From the NCBI GenBank assembly GCA_022925895.1, contig JAKSYS010000052.1:1-64000 (forward strand): a DNA stretch of 64,000 bases, read 5' to 3'. The position numbers and the translations under genes are program-made. This DNA is from Fragilaria crotonensis (Eukaryota; Bacillariophyta; Fragilariophyceae; Fragilariales; Fragilariaceae). Under the pieces are notes generated by a model. The model did no database searches. It saw only the letters and a program-made list of their open reading frames with translations, and was not told the origin of the DNA. Within the stretch, counting starts at the first letter, position 1; every line of letters starts with the position of its first letter. Positions 11,701-24,161 of this stretch are shown here, piece by piece.

Positions 11701-14163
11701 CTAATCTGGATTCATCACAAACTTGAAATCGAAGTCCATTACACATCGATGTGTTTTGAACTCCCGAAGCAGTTTCTCCAATGCAACAGGACCATACTTT
11801 GCACAGTCTTGCTGTATTTCAGCACTGACTTGCCCGCTATCAATGGCGTGGTAAGCAAGAAGATATTGACGAGCTCGTTTCGCAAATTTTCGAATGCGTT
11901 CAATTGAAAGGACTTTCTCCGACAAAGAATATCTAACGCCTGCCATGAAATTTTCCTTCCCTTTCTTTTCTTTTAAGGTGAGATTGCGGTATGCACCTTT
12001 GCTGCATGCCCACATGTACTCAACGCCTTCACCTGCTATTTCGGCATGACACTTGGGGTTAGCATGACTTCCACGCCAATTTTGCTCCGACATGCTCCAT
12101 CATGCTTTCTTCGTTCAAGAAATCAGAACACATCGCCATTAGATGGCGCAAACTCAAGCTCAAGTCCACGTTTCCGAGCTCATCCTTCCTGCCGGTAAGT
12201 GTATAGCTTGACAGCTTGTTCATATCAATATATCCTCGCTCCCACAACACCTGAAGCAAACCCTTTGCCTTTCCCACCCAACCTTCCTTTATTTTAGGAA
12301 CTTCGCGATTGATCGGGATATTTTTGTCGATACAAATAGCGATCAGTTCTTTTGTTCTTTCCTTTGGTGTTAATGCCTTGACGACGTAGTTCGAGGATTA
12401 ATTCGGATTTGTTTCTTGAGACATTTGACGGATCGCCATCGACTTGATCAAGGCGACTGAGAATGCGTTCGTTTGGTATCATCCAGAAAGGTCCAACATC
12501 AACTTCGGTAAATGTCAATCGCTGAGTTTGGCCGGGCTCCAGGATACGTGCATATGGACCGAGGAAGCCGGATTCCCTTTCAATGACAGTCGGGTGCATG
12601 ACTGGGCATTTTCCACCAAATGATCTATTCATTTTAGCTGCATTGAGACCATCGGGGCGCTGCTTTGCGTGTCCTGATGAATGATCGAATAGAAATACAA
12701 AATGGACCTGTGGATGCATAACCTTTAGACAATCAACGACATCTTCGAACTGTAGCACCATGTGATTATAATCCCAGTAGCCCTCTTTGTTTTCCCCGTA
12801 GTCGAAGTATGTTAGGAATGGCGACTTGCCAGCTAATAGAAGGGGCTTAAGGGAAGAGCCTAAGACTTCCATTGCTGCTTCTTCATCGGCATATCTCGTT
12901 CCTTGCCGTATCTCGTTCACCGAGTCTAGTGTGTTTTGATCTAATTCTTGGATCAAACCATATTCCTGCAGATAAATGATGATATCATCACCCCGCTCCT
13001 TCATCCTTGGGGAGGAGAGGACGCTCGCCTTTGGGACCTGTCCACATCTTTGAAAGAAACGAGAACTGCTTAAAGATGGCCTCGTCCTGCCCGACAAAGA
13101 TGACTATTGGCTTGCTTGTGTCCCGTCGTATGCTTAAGTGTGCTCCAAAGAACGCCGTCCCTACTATATCCGCCACTGCTTCACTCGAAATGGCGTCAAC
13201 GTGATATTCCACCATCTCAACATTACTGATAGGATCTACGTAATGATAGCCACAGTTTTTGCAACCGAATCTTGTGCCTCTAGAATTTTAGAAGCTACAA
13301 GACTAAGCTGAACCCACCGATGAGCTTGAACTTCATGAGCGATGTATCGCTTTGTGAAGACAGGCCGATAAGCAAGTGTTTCCGCCTTCTCGTGTCCATC
13401 AACAAAATAATGCTTGCTGCGGTTTTTGTATCTGAAACCCGTGGCATGCATCCATCGAACAACTGTGGCAATGGATATCTTAGATAAACGGTAACTTTGA
13501 AGGAAGCTCTTCGTCTCTTGCGATAGCTCCAGCACTGGCGGTGTAACAAGGTCATTTTCTTGCGAATTGTCAGAAGTCTCCTCGATGCCTCGCTCAACTC
13601 TTGCCATCATCGTTGGAATCAATGTTTCAAGCACGTACGTGTGCATTCTTTCCACCGACAGTTCTTTCAGAATGCTTACTCCATGTTTCCTGAAAGCATC
13701 CATTGCGTCTGGATTCTCGATAAAGAACGGTGGCAAGCAATTTTGGGTACAGGTGATTTGATAAAGGTGCCTTTCGGGCTGTAGGCCAGTCGTCTGTGCC
13801 ACCTTGCCAGTGGTCGCCAATGGGAGTAGCTTTCAACTCCGACATCATTCATCAATCCAATTGAGTACTCGATACATTGCTGCCATGTCCACCTCGATGT
13901 TTTGCTCGCCTCGTCGACAAATTTTCGCAAGGCACATGCAAGGTACATGCTCCGATGCCTGATCATAAAGATGTTGTTCTGAGCACAAATCCTCTTGATC
14001 GCCACCATCTACAAGTGTCCTCCAATCTAAGCAATACTGTTAACCATCTCCAATTTTTCAATTCGATCCATGACAGCTTTCCGAACATCGCAATCAGTGC
14101 CATAATACAACTTTGGTGCGAAGATGCTTTCTGGAATCGCCAATTCCCAATACGAGGCATAAT
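11701..14163 (-). pseudogene. Decayed Tc1/mariner-like DDE transposase
   Basis: Coding blocks run down the minus strand in changing frames: about 14163-13676, 13820-13236, 13215-12988, 13097-12294, 12277-12059 and 12093-11701. Block 2 has a helix-turn-helix-like stretch and then TGFRYKNRSKHYFVDGHEK. The catalytic core shows IVIFVGQDEAIFKQ (first Asp), FLFDHSSGHAKQ (second Asp) and GEGVEYMWACSKGAYR, whose Glu followed by W and K fits the third acidic residue. The closing helix is RIRKFAKRARQYLLAYH. This matches a Tc1/IS630-type DDE family found in diatoms and oomycetes, by recall only. At least four frame changes make it inactive unless some are consensus errors. I could not find matching terminal inverted repeats on both sides. 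Confidence 0.75.
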
Positions 14164-15191
14164 TTAGTGCCATTTCCTCACCACAGAGCGATCAACTGAT
14201 GAAGTTTTCAGGCCTACATTTTCTCTATCTGAGTTTCGTTTGCTTGGTCAGAAGCAAGCTTACGCTTCTTAGTATTCGGTCGCTTGCCATCAGCTCTAAT
14301 CAGTGTCGGTTGGACATCATTACCAAGTCAACATGTTGACAGTATTGGAGGCAGCTGGTTTATGCATTCATTGGGATTTCTTCTTGTAAGAGATGCAACA
14401 TTCTCTGGGGATGGGTCATTATCATCGTCAAAAACAGAAACCCAGAGCTCAGAATTTTGACGCATCTCCATCGTTCAAAACTGTCGGGAAAGAGCTTCGT
14501 TTGCTTGTTCCTCCACAGCCACAGCTCCGACCTTCAAGATAGTCTTGTCGATTATCTTGACGACGTGTTCAAGCGCTCCTTCTTCCGCCACATGAGTGTG
14601 ATGGTATGGAGGAGGTGCCCATCGTTAAAATCATCATGACGCCTAATTATACACGACTGCCTAGTCGTCAAAGCCGTTTTCCGCTTCTGTCACACCGCAA
14701 ACTCATGGAGCACATCTATATTGCCTTCATTTACGTGCTTTGCAGCTACAAGTTTCTGGGGTTGTAGAAACGTCGTGTACACCGAGATGTTGGCACCGTC
14801 GCCATTGCGAGGCCGTGTTTTCACTCTTAACGATGAAAATTTCGTGCTTCAACGCAACTTCAAAATTTCGTATCTCAACAACTACCGGTCCAATAAAGCG
14901 CATCTTGATATCGTGAATTCTACGAGATTCCTTCTGTATTTGTTCACGTGGACACATTCGCATACTTGCACTGGTTCAAAAGATATCCTATTTTTGAGTT
15001 GGAAACTGAATTCAGTTAATTTCAACTGAATTCAGTAGGGTGGTCCAATATCCGATAATCCATAGTCAAAAATGTCATAAACATCACAGCTAAATTAGTA
15101 GAAGGTCAATTGCAAGGCGTATGACAAGGAAACCTCCAACGCAAAAATGGAGAATCATCTGCTTGACAACGCCGTGTCGCCTTCGGTCAAA
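14164..15191. other. Intergenic, no gene seen
   Basis: No gene can be supported. Near 15007-15036 the sequence CTGAATTCAG occurs twice around a short AT-rich spacer, forming a small palindrome and direct repeat. The stretch just before 15192 should hold the promoter of the oxygenase-like gene, but I see no clear TATA box or other motif. Confidence 0.5.
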
Positions 15192-17240
15192 ATGATCCTG
15201 CTACTACTTCTGATCCTCTTTTGCATGTTGGTTGCCCCTGGAAGTGCGTTCGTAGGATCCCAACCTCGTCGGCGTCCCTTCCTCGCTTCATCGACACGCC
15301 TTTTTGATCGGAACAAGGAGATCAATTGGATGGACCGACGCGTTCCCTTGGACATTGAAAGCAGCAAAGAGGAAGCTATTCGAAGAGTTGGAGAGATCGA
15401 AGAATACGACATCGGTATCAGCGGTATCTCCTTTCAGACTGGACCCCTTTCGGCTCAACTTTTTGATGCGATGATGAGCCGACAAAACAAAGATCTCATG
15501 TCAGACGAAATTATGAGAGCATACAAAGTATACGCGATGGATTTCACGGCGAAAGAAGCCACAAGAACTGCTTTGAAACAAAATGGATTCGATTCTCATT
15601 TTGAGAACGAAGACATGGATGTGTGGGGCATCGTAGACTCCATTCAGCTACTTGACCCAACTGGTCAGAATGTAGGTCCACTTTTCGACAATTGGAATCA
15701 TGCCGTCGATCAGTGGAAACCTGGGCAAGGGTTCAACTTTGTGGCGAGAGAAGTTCGAGCAAAACTGAAGGAAGTAGCGTTGCAGGAAGTGCTAGACGCT
15801 CTCGATCCTGACGGCAGCCTTCGAGAGACAGCGTTGGGTGCAGGGTTGTCAATCCCTACGGAAGACTTGCGATCACTGACTGACCTAGCCAACGACGTCA
15901 AGCGCCGTTGTGAGGAGGCTCCAAGAGGATCGTCCACAACGGAGAAAGTCTACAAGGGGAGACCATCGCCGTGGATACTCAGCAATCTCTCGCAGTGAGT
16001 TGCTCGTGACAAGCGCGAACATGGATGGAAGCGAGAATCAGAAGAGTAGGTACATGATTGCATTACACATTTGTTAAGGTATCCTGTGCTCACAAACTTG
16101 ACCGACTCGCCAGCACTGATGCACGTCATGGACGCGTTGGTAGCACATGGTTGTTTGATCGTTGACCTAGCGGACAATGGGGCAAACACAGACCTGCCGT
16201 TGATCATGGCGAAAATGTGGGAGGCAAGTACAATGTTTTTTGCTACTCTAGATGCATCTCCAGAGAGAGAGATGCAGCTTCCGAAAATGGCATCCATTCC
16301 TGCCAGTCCATACGCCAAGATGGGCTACATAAACACCCAGGATGGGATGAAATTCATGGAGACAAGAGTTGATCGAGCCACTGGGGATGTGATGCCTGCT
16401 GCTATTTCCTCTATCGTGGGCGAAAACGGTATGGATTCCTTGACTCGGGCATTCCGAGTCATTACAAGTGTAGGAAAGGATGTTGTCAGAATCGCCACAG
16501 CAGCTAGCAGCGTGGAGAACAAAGGGTTTGACGCTTTAGTTGAAGAAACGCCAGCCATATCCGGTTCGAAGTTTTCTGACGATGCAAGCGTTGGTCGGGA
16601 TACGAGTGTTTCGACTATCAAGGCATCCGAGAGTGCGAAATTGATGGTAGACGAACTGCTTGATGACGGAACATTCTTGTACAGTAGTGAGCAGGAAGGT
16701 GCGGTAAGCATGAGCCCTCTCAGACTATGCTCTTACAGCAATGTTAAGGAGGACGCACCGACGGAGGTTTTCGGCGCACATACCGATAGCTCTTTCGTTA
16801 CCATGGTTCCTGTTGCCTCTGTTTCTGGTCTAGAGGTATACGACGAAGATGCAGAGCAATGGTACAGGCCAGAATTGAAAGCCCGGTCTATTTGGGAGGC
16901 AGAACGCGAAAGCAAGGGTGAAGATAAACTGGCATTTTACGAAACAATTCAGGTTGGTAACGATGTGCTTCAGATTCCATGGCACGCCAGATACATCATT
17001 GTTATGCCTGGTGAGTTCCTCCAGATTGTGTCAAGGAATGAAATTGCTGCAGCTGTACACCGCGTGGTTGCCAGTGGACCAGCGCGGGTGTCCGCACCTG
17101 TTCTGGTGAGAGGTCGTCCTGGTATAACCATGAATATCCCGAGGTATCTTGGTCGGATCAACGACGCGCTTCTAGCACAAGTAAACGGATTGAATATACA
17201 GCAGATTCATGATGCGATGCAACCAATTTCGTTTCAATAG
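15192..17240 (+). CDS. Plastid-targeted 2OG/Fe(II) oxygenase-like protein
   Basis: Two exons, 15192-15994 and 16079-17240, join in frame across an 84-nt GT-AG intron and give 654 aa. An upstream Met at 15147 is in frame, but the one at 15192 gives a better signal peptide (M-I-L-L-L-L-L-I-L-F) followed by GSAF, the plastid-import cleavage motif. The C-terminal 250 residues resemble the isopenicillin N synthase-like oxygenase fold. FGAHTDSSFVT near residue 500 supplies the H-x-D iron ligands, and AAAVHRVV near 595 supplies the distal His. These are followed by RGRPGITMNIPRY in the place of the 2-oxoglutarate-binding R-x-S motif. The ~400-residue N-terminal part I do not recognise. The substrate is unknown. 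It is tail to tail with the BTB-type gene, 37 bp apart. Confidence 0.8.
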
Positions 17241-17277
17241 TTCCCAACGCATGCAGTACCGGCGATACGGTCTCGTC

Positions 17278-19339
17278 CTAGCGCTTCTTCACTATAAACT
17301 TGTCACCTCTCGGTCCTTTCTTGTGTTTTCTGTTGTGGCGACTTGGCTTTGCCCAAGACGAATGTGAGCTCCGCTTCAACGCTTTCTTACTTGCTTGGGA
17401 GGCGCCATCCCATTTAACGAGCGAATAGTTGGGCAGATCGATATCATGGTCATGCATGTAAGGCGGATTATGCCGCTTGTCAAAATCAGCGCGGTGCTTT
17501 CTCCTTTCCATTTCGCGAAGGAGTATGTCATCTCTGTCCAATCTACAAGGAAAACGAAAAGCTTTGTAAGATGGCGGTCAAATAGATGAAGAAACTCCTG
17601 CAAGCCTGTCTTCCTTACGCTTCAAATCTCTCCTTAGCCCTGCGACTGATGCTTTCAAGCTGTAAGGCGGTATCCAACCTCGTCTGTTGCGCCACGACAG
17701 CTTCCATCGTCCGATGAGCAGACTCGACGAGGACAGCACTTCGTTCTGGCTCTCGAAGCGCTCGTTTGAACGACAGCGTTGCGGTGAGATGGTCTACATC
17801 GCGTCTTCTCAGCACCAACGCCATCGATGCCTTACGAAGGCGTTTCAATGGGTTAGCAGTCAATTCATTCTGCCTGGTACACATGCTGAGAGCTTCGACA
17901 ACATTTGCGCTCTCTACGAGGTTGCAAGCTGCGACTTCACACATGAGCGACATACGTGGAAGATTTGCTTCTTCGGCAAGCGCAATCCCTGCCAATGCGG
18001 TCGCCAACGAAATTGTTGGATTCTTTCTTTTGTTTTTGTCCGGCCACTGGCGAGAAAGGGGTCTCAGAGACGACGGCGTTGTGCCGCCGTCCTTATCCGG
18101 GGGTTTCCATGCAACCTCAAAAGCTTCTTGACCCAAGGGGATAACACTATTTGTGTAACAGTATTCCAGTAATAGCTTGACGGCTTCTGGCGGATGGTTC
18201 GGAATGGTGACCCACAAGAGATCTGAGCCGTACGAAGACGCGAGGAGCGGTGATCCTGATCTGCTTGTTGACGAGAAGTAATTAGCCTCTTCGTCGTCGT
18301 CGTTTTCAATTTCGGTTGCTCCCTCAATCCTGCTGTTATCGTGCGCTTCGGCTGGGTATGGGAGCGGTGCAATTCCATCATCGCCATCATCACTTTCCGC
18401 TCGCACATGCTGTTCCCTAAGGACATCAACGTCGGGTATTGAAACTATTGACCTGCGACCAAGGTCCTCTCTAGCTTTTTGAATCAACCTTTCCAACCAT
18501 TTGCACCGTTTGGAAAGGATGGCGGAGTGGCCTCTGAGCGTCGTCCTGAGAACTTCTTGGTTGAGCCCATTTTCATCAAGAAGCTTCCCTTGACAATCTA
18601 AAATAATATCGCATGATCCCGAGGTATCTTTCATAAGCCCTCTAAGACAGTCAAAGTAATTCTGGTCCAATTCTCGCTGCATCAAAATAGCATGAGTCTC
18701 CAAGGCCTTCTCGTCCTGAGTTGATTTTTGCACTCGGATGCGGTCGTTCTTCATAAGTGCAGATGCTTCTGGGGTATCGACATCACGCAAAATGGTACAG
18801 TGGACGAATTCTAGATCTCGCACTAGAAGCTGACGCCGATGATTGACTTGTGCGTGTTCATTCGCAAATTCCACATAACGATCAAAAACAGCACCTAATT
18901 TCGAAGCCTTTTCCAGGCCAATACAAACGACTATTCCAGGTGAGAGAACAGGATGGCCGTCGAATCCTTCAATAGTCTCTGCGCACTCCAGGAATAGCAT
19001 CTTCGACAGTCGAGAGAGTGAGATTTTGCAATTCTTTGTAACAAGCAAGTAGAAAATATACCAAAGGGTACGTACAAGGTCGCATTCTGTCGCCATGGTC
19101 TTATTGCTCTCTGGTGGAACAGCAGCTCCTCCATCTAGGCTTCCATCCGCATTACGAGGAATCTGCCTGTCTTCTTCGATATTGGCTGGTACTGGAGGTT
19201 GATCATGTTCATTTCTAGGCAGAGGAACAGGGTCCCATTCCATGTTCACAACGTTCTGGTTGCCGCCACCTTCCATAACACAAAATTCTGGTTGAACATT
19301 GTAGCGTGCTCGCAACAGATGTGAAATCGGAAATTTCAA
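17278..19339 (-). CDS. BTB/POZ-type domain protein
   Basis: Exons 19339-19076, 19000-17619 and 17542-17278 give 636 aa. The second intron (17543-17618, 76 nt) is well supported. The first (19001-19075, 75 nt) has good GT-AG borders but is stop-free and a multiple of three, so retaining it would add 25 residues. An alternative start is the Met at 19276. The middle resembles a BTB/POZ fold split by an acidic insert. It opens with CDIILDCQGKLLDENG and GHSAILSKRCKWLERLI. After about 100 residues comes HPPEAVKLLLEYCYTNSVIP, then ALAGIALAEEANLPRMSLMC. The C terminus is strongly basic (RHNRKHKKGPRGDKFIVKKR), possibly a nuclear or RNA-binding tail. BTB proteins often act as adaptors for cullin-3 ligases or as scaffolds; no specific role can be read here. 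Confidence 0.75.
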
Positions 19340-20088
19340 TTGTTACGGTGTACCAGGTACCGGTACGTAATAAATGTACTTACCAGCGTCATGTTAGGGT
19401 ACTGGTTAAATGGACAGTATGATGCGTCGGTTTGAGCTGCAGTGCGAGTACTAGTACCAGGTAGGTGAGTCTGGAAATCACTCCATACTTGTACCAGAGT
19501 CTGCGTGTCCGGACAAAAAAACGTGGCACCAAGTTTCGACGTTTTGCGGAACGCCCCTCTTTACCCTCGATTCGTGACGCAGCTTCGAATCTCGAGTTGT
19601 TGGGCCTCGTCTTTCGCAACTTTTCAATTCGAACCTAACGAAAGCCTCCATCCAAGTTTGGGATGCCAGGTTTCATGTCCTATAAATGTTCTTGAACTTT
19701 GACCACTCATTTTGATGGAAGTTATGAAACTTCAACTTGTGAAAAACAGACCTTCAATGCATGCCAGATCCTGCTCTGCACCACATGCACACTGTCGTAT
19801 CTTAACAGACCACAATTGAACTACAAGTGCACCAAAGTTAGCTGATGCATGTAGTTTAGTACTACTACCCTTCTGTGAGTTCTTGAAATGATAATGTTGA
19901 GGAGGAATACAACAAAATGACAGACAATGTTGGTGCCAACAGCAGGACAGACTTCTAGTGTACTTTGCACTAGGTTTATTTTCATTCTGGAAATCAGAAA
20001 AAGGCCACCAGGTGGTATTCCTCCTATGTCTTGGAATGTGCTTGTCTGAAACCAACAATGTGCCCTTATTCTTGTTTGAAACCAAACC
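19340..20088. other. Intergenic, no gene seen
   Basis: No gene can be supported. The minus-strand frames at 19732-20300 are open for up to 159 codons, but they are overlapping frames with high Cys and His content and no recognisable motif. They probably belong to the decayed unit that continues to the right. Confidence 0.45.
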
Positions 20089-21238
20089 ATGGTCTTGTTT
20101 GTCCCCAAGACAGAAATGTGCCCTGTGAACATTAACTTTGCAAAGGAAGGTGTTCCACAAGCAAGGATACTTTGTGTACATCCTCCTATGCCACAACCTC
20201 CCGACTGGCCCAAGTCACAAAAGATTGAATGGCTGGAGGCTAATCCAATGCATGATAGTATTAGCATTTCATTTCTGAGAGGTAAAGTCTTGTGGCTCAA
20301 AGAAATTCTTCAAATGTTGCTTGTTTGTGGTAGAGCAGCAGGAGTTATTGGGTACTCTTGGTGGAAACAATGGCAGTAGTGGAGGAAATTGGCATGGATG
20401 TGTTCTGTAGCTACCTAGTATGCCTCTTATTGTGCCCACACAAGATGACATTAAGTTTGCATTCCTGAGGCAAGCAGATGCTCAATTGCATCAGGAAGAA
20501 TTATGTTTTGGAGAATACTATGTAAAGTGATGCATCATTTGGTTCCATTTCTTGTTTGATCCTTCTTTCAATCCATCACCGACTCCTCTAGTATTCTGTT
20601 TGCTCTTACAGACAGCTAACTGTATATGAATTAATTACAAACGTATCAAAGTCTGAGCTCTTTAATCACATGGCTCTGCCTTCTTGCTGTCACTCTGATT
20701 CATAGCAGCCATTGACTGCTCACATGAACAAGTTGTGGGGCTACCAGCTAGTATGTCTTGTCAAAATGTTGCTGCAGCACAGTGCCTTGCTGTATCAATT
20801 CAAAATGATCTTCTGAAGATCATCATTCCAAAGTGGGAACAGAGTGGATAGGGAGAGGGAGATTGAGACATTGAACTGGAGGAAAGCAATGATGACAATG
20901 AACAACAAGAACGAGGGACTTGCTCATTGAGTTCATCCATCACGTCCGTTGCCAGCAACAATAGCAGGCAACAGAGCGGCACCAGTTCTGTTTCAAGCCC
21001 ATTTGCTATGGGCTCCTTGAGTCATTGGCCAGCTGGTGCAATGCAATCACGGAGTTCCTTCTTTCTTGGTGGTAGGCCATCGTATGTGTTCTTGTACTAC
21101 TTCTGGGAGGTTGTGGATAGTACCCATCAACTCCTGCAGTCTTCCTTGCAGCAACAACTCACCAGTAATGCTGGCGCAGCCAGCAATGCTTCAGCCGCGC
21201 CAAGTTCTTTGAACAGCACCGGCAGTACGACACCTTGA
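20089..21238 (+). pseudogene. Decayed gene of a repeat family
   Basis: Protein-like segments follow one another on the plus strand in changing frames. They include PPMPQPPDWPKSQKIEWLEAN at 20190-20250, IIIPKWEQSG near 20820 and FFLGGRPSYVFLYYFWEVVD near 21060-21120, then STHQLLQSSLQQ and a Ser/Ala-rich tail. The order W-rich segment, 'kWEqSGqG' and 'FLgGRPsYvLYFWdv' resembles a protein family repeated in diatom genomes, from memory only. Several stops and at least two frame changes interrupt it. Function unknown; a transposon-borne gene is possible. Confidence 0.5.
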
Positions 21239-21490
21239 GGCCGACATCATGCCAGCAGGCAAGACAATCAACAAGAACAAGCAAGGTAGATGGCTCCACT
21301 TGTCCTTGCCAGCATTGACAAGCTAGCTGCTTACACACACGTACTAGTATGGCTCACAAACAAGCAAGAGGTAGAGAGCAACAGAAACAATCATTGAGAT
21401 GCTACGAGGTTGTGTTGTTGACAAACTTCTAGAGTATGCAGTGCGAAGTGCAACCCACGACACCAGAGGCAATTTGATACACTGGTACAA

Positions 21491-22186
21491 GTACCACATA
21501 AAAATGGCTTTGACCCGATAAATTGGCTTTGAACCAATCTCTTGTGAAATTCAAGGAACTTTACACAAAAACAATCCATTTTCCATAATTTCACACCGTG
21601 ACCTATTGTAAAGCTCTTCTTAGTTAACCAATAGAGATATGTTCTGCTGATACTAGAAAAGCATTTTAAATGCTCAATTCTCTAAAAAACGCATACTGTA
21701 GATGAGACGTCAAAACATTGTTGCAAGACCATTTTTCACATGTCGAGGATGCCCTCCCAATTTCTACATGCTACAGTTCTGTATATTTTCATACGTTTGA
21801 GAGAATTCCACTTGGCGTTTGTTCTACACTGTGTGGTACAAACAGCTCGTACAAAACCCTGTACCAAAACGAATTTTGATTGACAATTCAGTCATCAACT
21901 CTTGTGAAAAATATTAAGAACGGTGTATAAAATATAATCTATATATATATATATATTTATATTTATACATGACTTTGAACCAGTAAATGAAAAACGAAGA
22001 CTTGTATATCATCGAAAGGCAATTCGGATCTTGCTCCAGTACTTTGATCATTCCTCATTGCTGTTGACAAGCAGATGAAGGATCAATGATATAAGAACTG
22101 GTCATTGAACATTTATGTTTCTACGGAGATATAGTAATTTAAAACTCTTGTGAAACTATTGGCTCCAAGCCATTTTTATGTGGTAC
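21491..22186. mobile_element. Small TIR element, 696 bp, TACCACATAAAAA ends
   Basis: The ends are inverted copies of GTACCACATAAAAATGGCTT. The similarity continues in weaker form through a CTCTTGTGAAA-like word further in on each side. The interior is AT-rich, contains a TA microsatellite near 21943-21970, and has no coding sequence. No clear target duplication is visible. It lies 30 bp from a second element with the same terminal word. Confidence 0.7.
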
Positions 22187-22216
22187 CAAAGCTTGATCAT
22201 GTGCATCACCAGATGT

Positions 22217-22815
22217 TACCACATAAAAAGTGCCTGGAGCCGTTACTTTCACCCCGTTGTGGACTAAAGATATCTTGCTCAAAAATGCTTTGATTTCAAT
22301 TCTGTTTTTTTACAAATGCTGTGTGATGTTCTTGGCTATCCAGAACATTAATCATTCTTTTTCCAGAGCAAGAATTGATGAAGTTGTCGCTGAACTTGTG
22401 ACGCTCATTTTAGCAGTTATCAGCTCCAGGCACTTCATTTAAATGTATCCATACCTTAAGACATTTTTTAGGCATCGGTTGAGATTTTTCACCCCATTCA
22501 ACTATGATTTTTTGTACTTGTTTTCTACTGCTACAGAGTTTTTCCCTATTGGTGGTACGCGATCAATGGGGTGAAAATCCGAGGGGGTGAAAAATTGCGA
22601 GCCCTCAACTTCCAGTGATGTTTACAACACCAGTTTCTAATCGGTTTGTTCACCACTCCAGAAGACTTCGTTGTATTGCATATCAGAGATCAAAACGGCC
22701 ATAGCAAGTGCCATTGATTTCTTGAAATTGAGTGACTTATTTGTAGGAGGAGTCGAAAAAACCCCGTTTAACGGCTCCAGCGGTCGAAACGGCTCCAGGC
22801 ACTTTTTATGTGGTA
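22217..22815. mobile_element. Small TIR element, 599 bp, TACCACATAAAAA ends
   Basis: Inverted ends begin TACCACATAAAAAGTGCCTG and continue with GAGCCGTT; the right arm adds an extra GGAGCCGTT copy. The interior holds several GGGGTGAAAA words and no gene. The shared first 13 bp with the neighbouring element point to one transposase family mobilising both. No clear target duplication is visible. Confidence 0.7.
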
Positions 22816-23127
22816 GTGTACAATGCTGTATGTCATGGTGCGACGTAGTACGCGGTACTGTTGTACTACCGGTAGCTACCGTCGCATGGCATGTAGAATT
22901 GCATACTGCATACTGCATTCCTCGGATTGGTTAGCGGCAGGGTTACTGGTTACTGTCTCACCGGCAGCAGGTACTGTATTTAAACAGTGTAGTATCACAG
23001 TATCACACATTGACAACAACAGTACGAGTATGCATACTGCATACCAGTAGGTGGTACCAGGCAAGCCTACCGCATCATCAGCCGCTGCCCGGTGCGGAAG
23101 TCTTGATTTTCATATGCTACATACCAT

Positions 23128-23138
23128 CCGACCATCCG
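23128..23138 (+). repeat. Left copy of 11-bp target-site duplication
   Basis: CCGACCATCCG lies directly before the left terminus of the 23139-24150 element and is repeated exactly after its right terminus (24151-24161). The ATCCG word also overlaps a local ACCATCCGACCATCCG repeat, so part of the match could be older. Confidence 0.8.
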
Positions 23139-24150
23139 GGAATGCTTAATGCACTAAAATTTAAGGCGCTAACTTATTGCTAAACGAATCAGAATCCGCT
23201 GAGACGTCATCACTCCACAATGACTCTTTGCACCCCCTATTTAAATAAAATTGTGTTCAATCGAGGTGTGAAGAATTCGATCATTCATAATCGCATATAT
23301 ACATAATGTTAGGCACATGTAAGATTGGCCCTCCTTGTCCCAATCGAATTTCAAGTCACATTCATTTAAGCAAATGCATGCGTATACGTAGTCAGTACGC
23401 ACACCAAGTACCAGGGATGTCATGTTTATACAAATCGACTTCTCTAGTACTACGAAGACAAATCTACGATCGTTTGATACTGCACGTCTACGGGAGTTTG
23501 TAGTCGACTGCACTACAGTACAGTACAAAATCAATACGAATGCTTCTACTTTAGTACGCGTAACGCGTACGGCTTCTACGACAGTACGCCTAATTCTACA
23601 ACGTGGTATTTCAGTACGATAAAACCTGTTTCAGTACGCCGGTGTTGTTGCACTCAGGTGAGACCATGGAGGAAATGCTGTGAAAATCAATCAAAACAGC
23701 TTCACTCTCATTGTCACTATAACAGATAGGCTACAATTACAACATGAATAGAACACACAGATTGGAGAGTTAAAGAAGGGTCAACTACAAGAGAATGGAC
23801 CCTCAACTGTTGACAGTTGAGGGTCCATTGTCACAAATTACAATTTGATTGTTTTATGCACATCCGGTTGCGTACCAGTACCTTCACACCCGTTTCTACG
23901 AGATTCTACGTACCTTGGGCTACGTATGTACGATTGTTCAGTAGAATTCAAATTCAAAGTTGGGCGCGGACGTTGAAAACATTGAGGGTGGCGGTGCCGG
24001 CGTGCAATTCGAATACACATTATCATGCATGAATAAGATTAGGATTTCTCAGATGACTATTTTGACCCCTTTCCCCGATGACGTCTCAGCGGATTCTGAT
24101 TGGGTTAGGGCTTTAGTTAGCGCCTTAATCGTTAGTGCATTAAGCATTCC
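23139..24150. mobile_element. Non-autonomous Mutator-like TIR element, 1012 bp
   Basis: The inverted ends are about 77 bp long, starting GGAATGCTTAATGCACTAA and ending near CAGCGGATTCTGA / TCAGAATCCGCTGAGACGTC, with scattered mismatches. The 11-bp flanking duplication and long TIRs suggest a Mutator-like (MULE) origin. There is no transposase inside. The middle holds a perfect 17-bp-stem hairpin with a 2-nt loop (23794-23829, arm AATGGACCCTCAACTGT). The right end lies 12 bp after its target copy and 23 bp before the hisA ATG, so the insertion now forms the immediate hisA upstream region. Confidence 0.85.
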
Positions 24151-24161
24151 CCGACCATCCG
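24151..24161 (+). repeat. Right copy of 11-bp target-site duplication
   Basis: An exact second copy of CCGACCATCCG, between the right terminus of the TIR element and the hisA start codon at 24174. It marks where the insertion landed in the former hisA leader or promoter. Confidence 0.8.
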
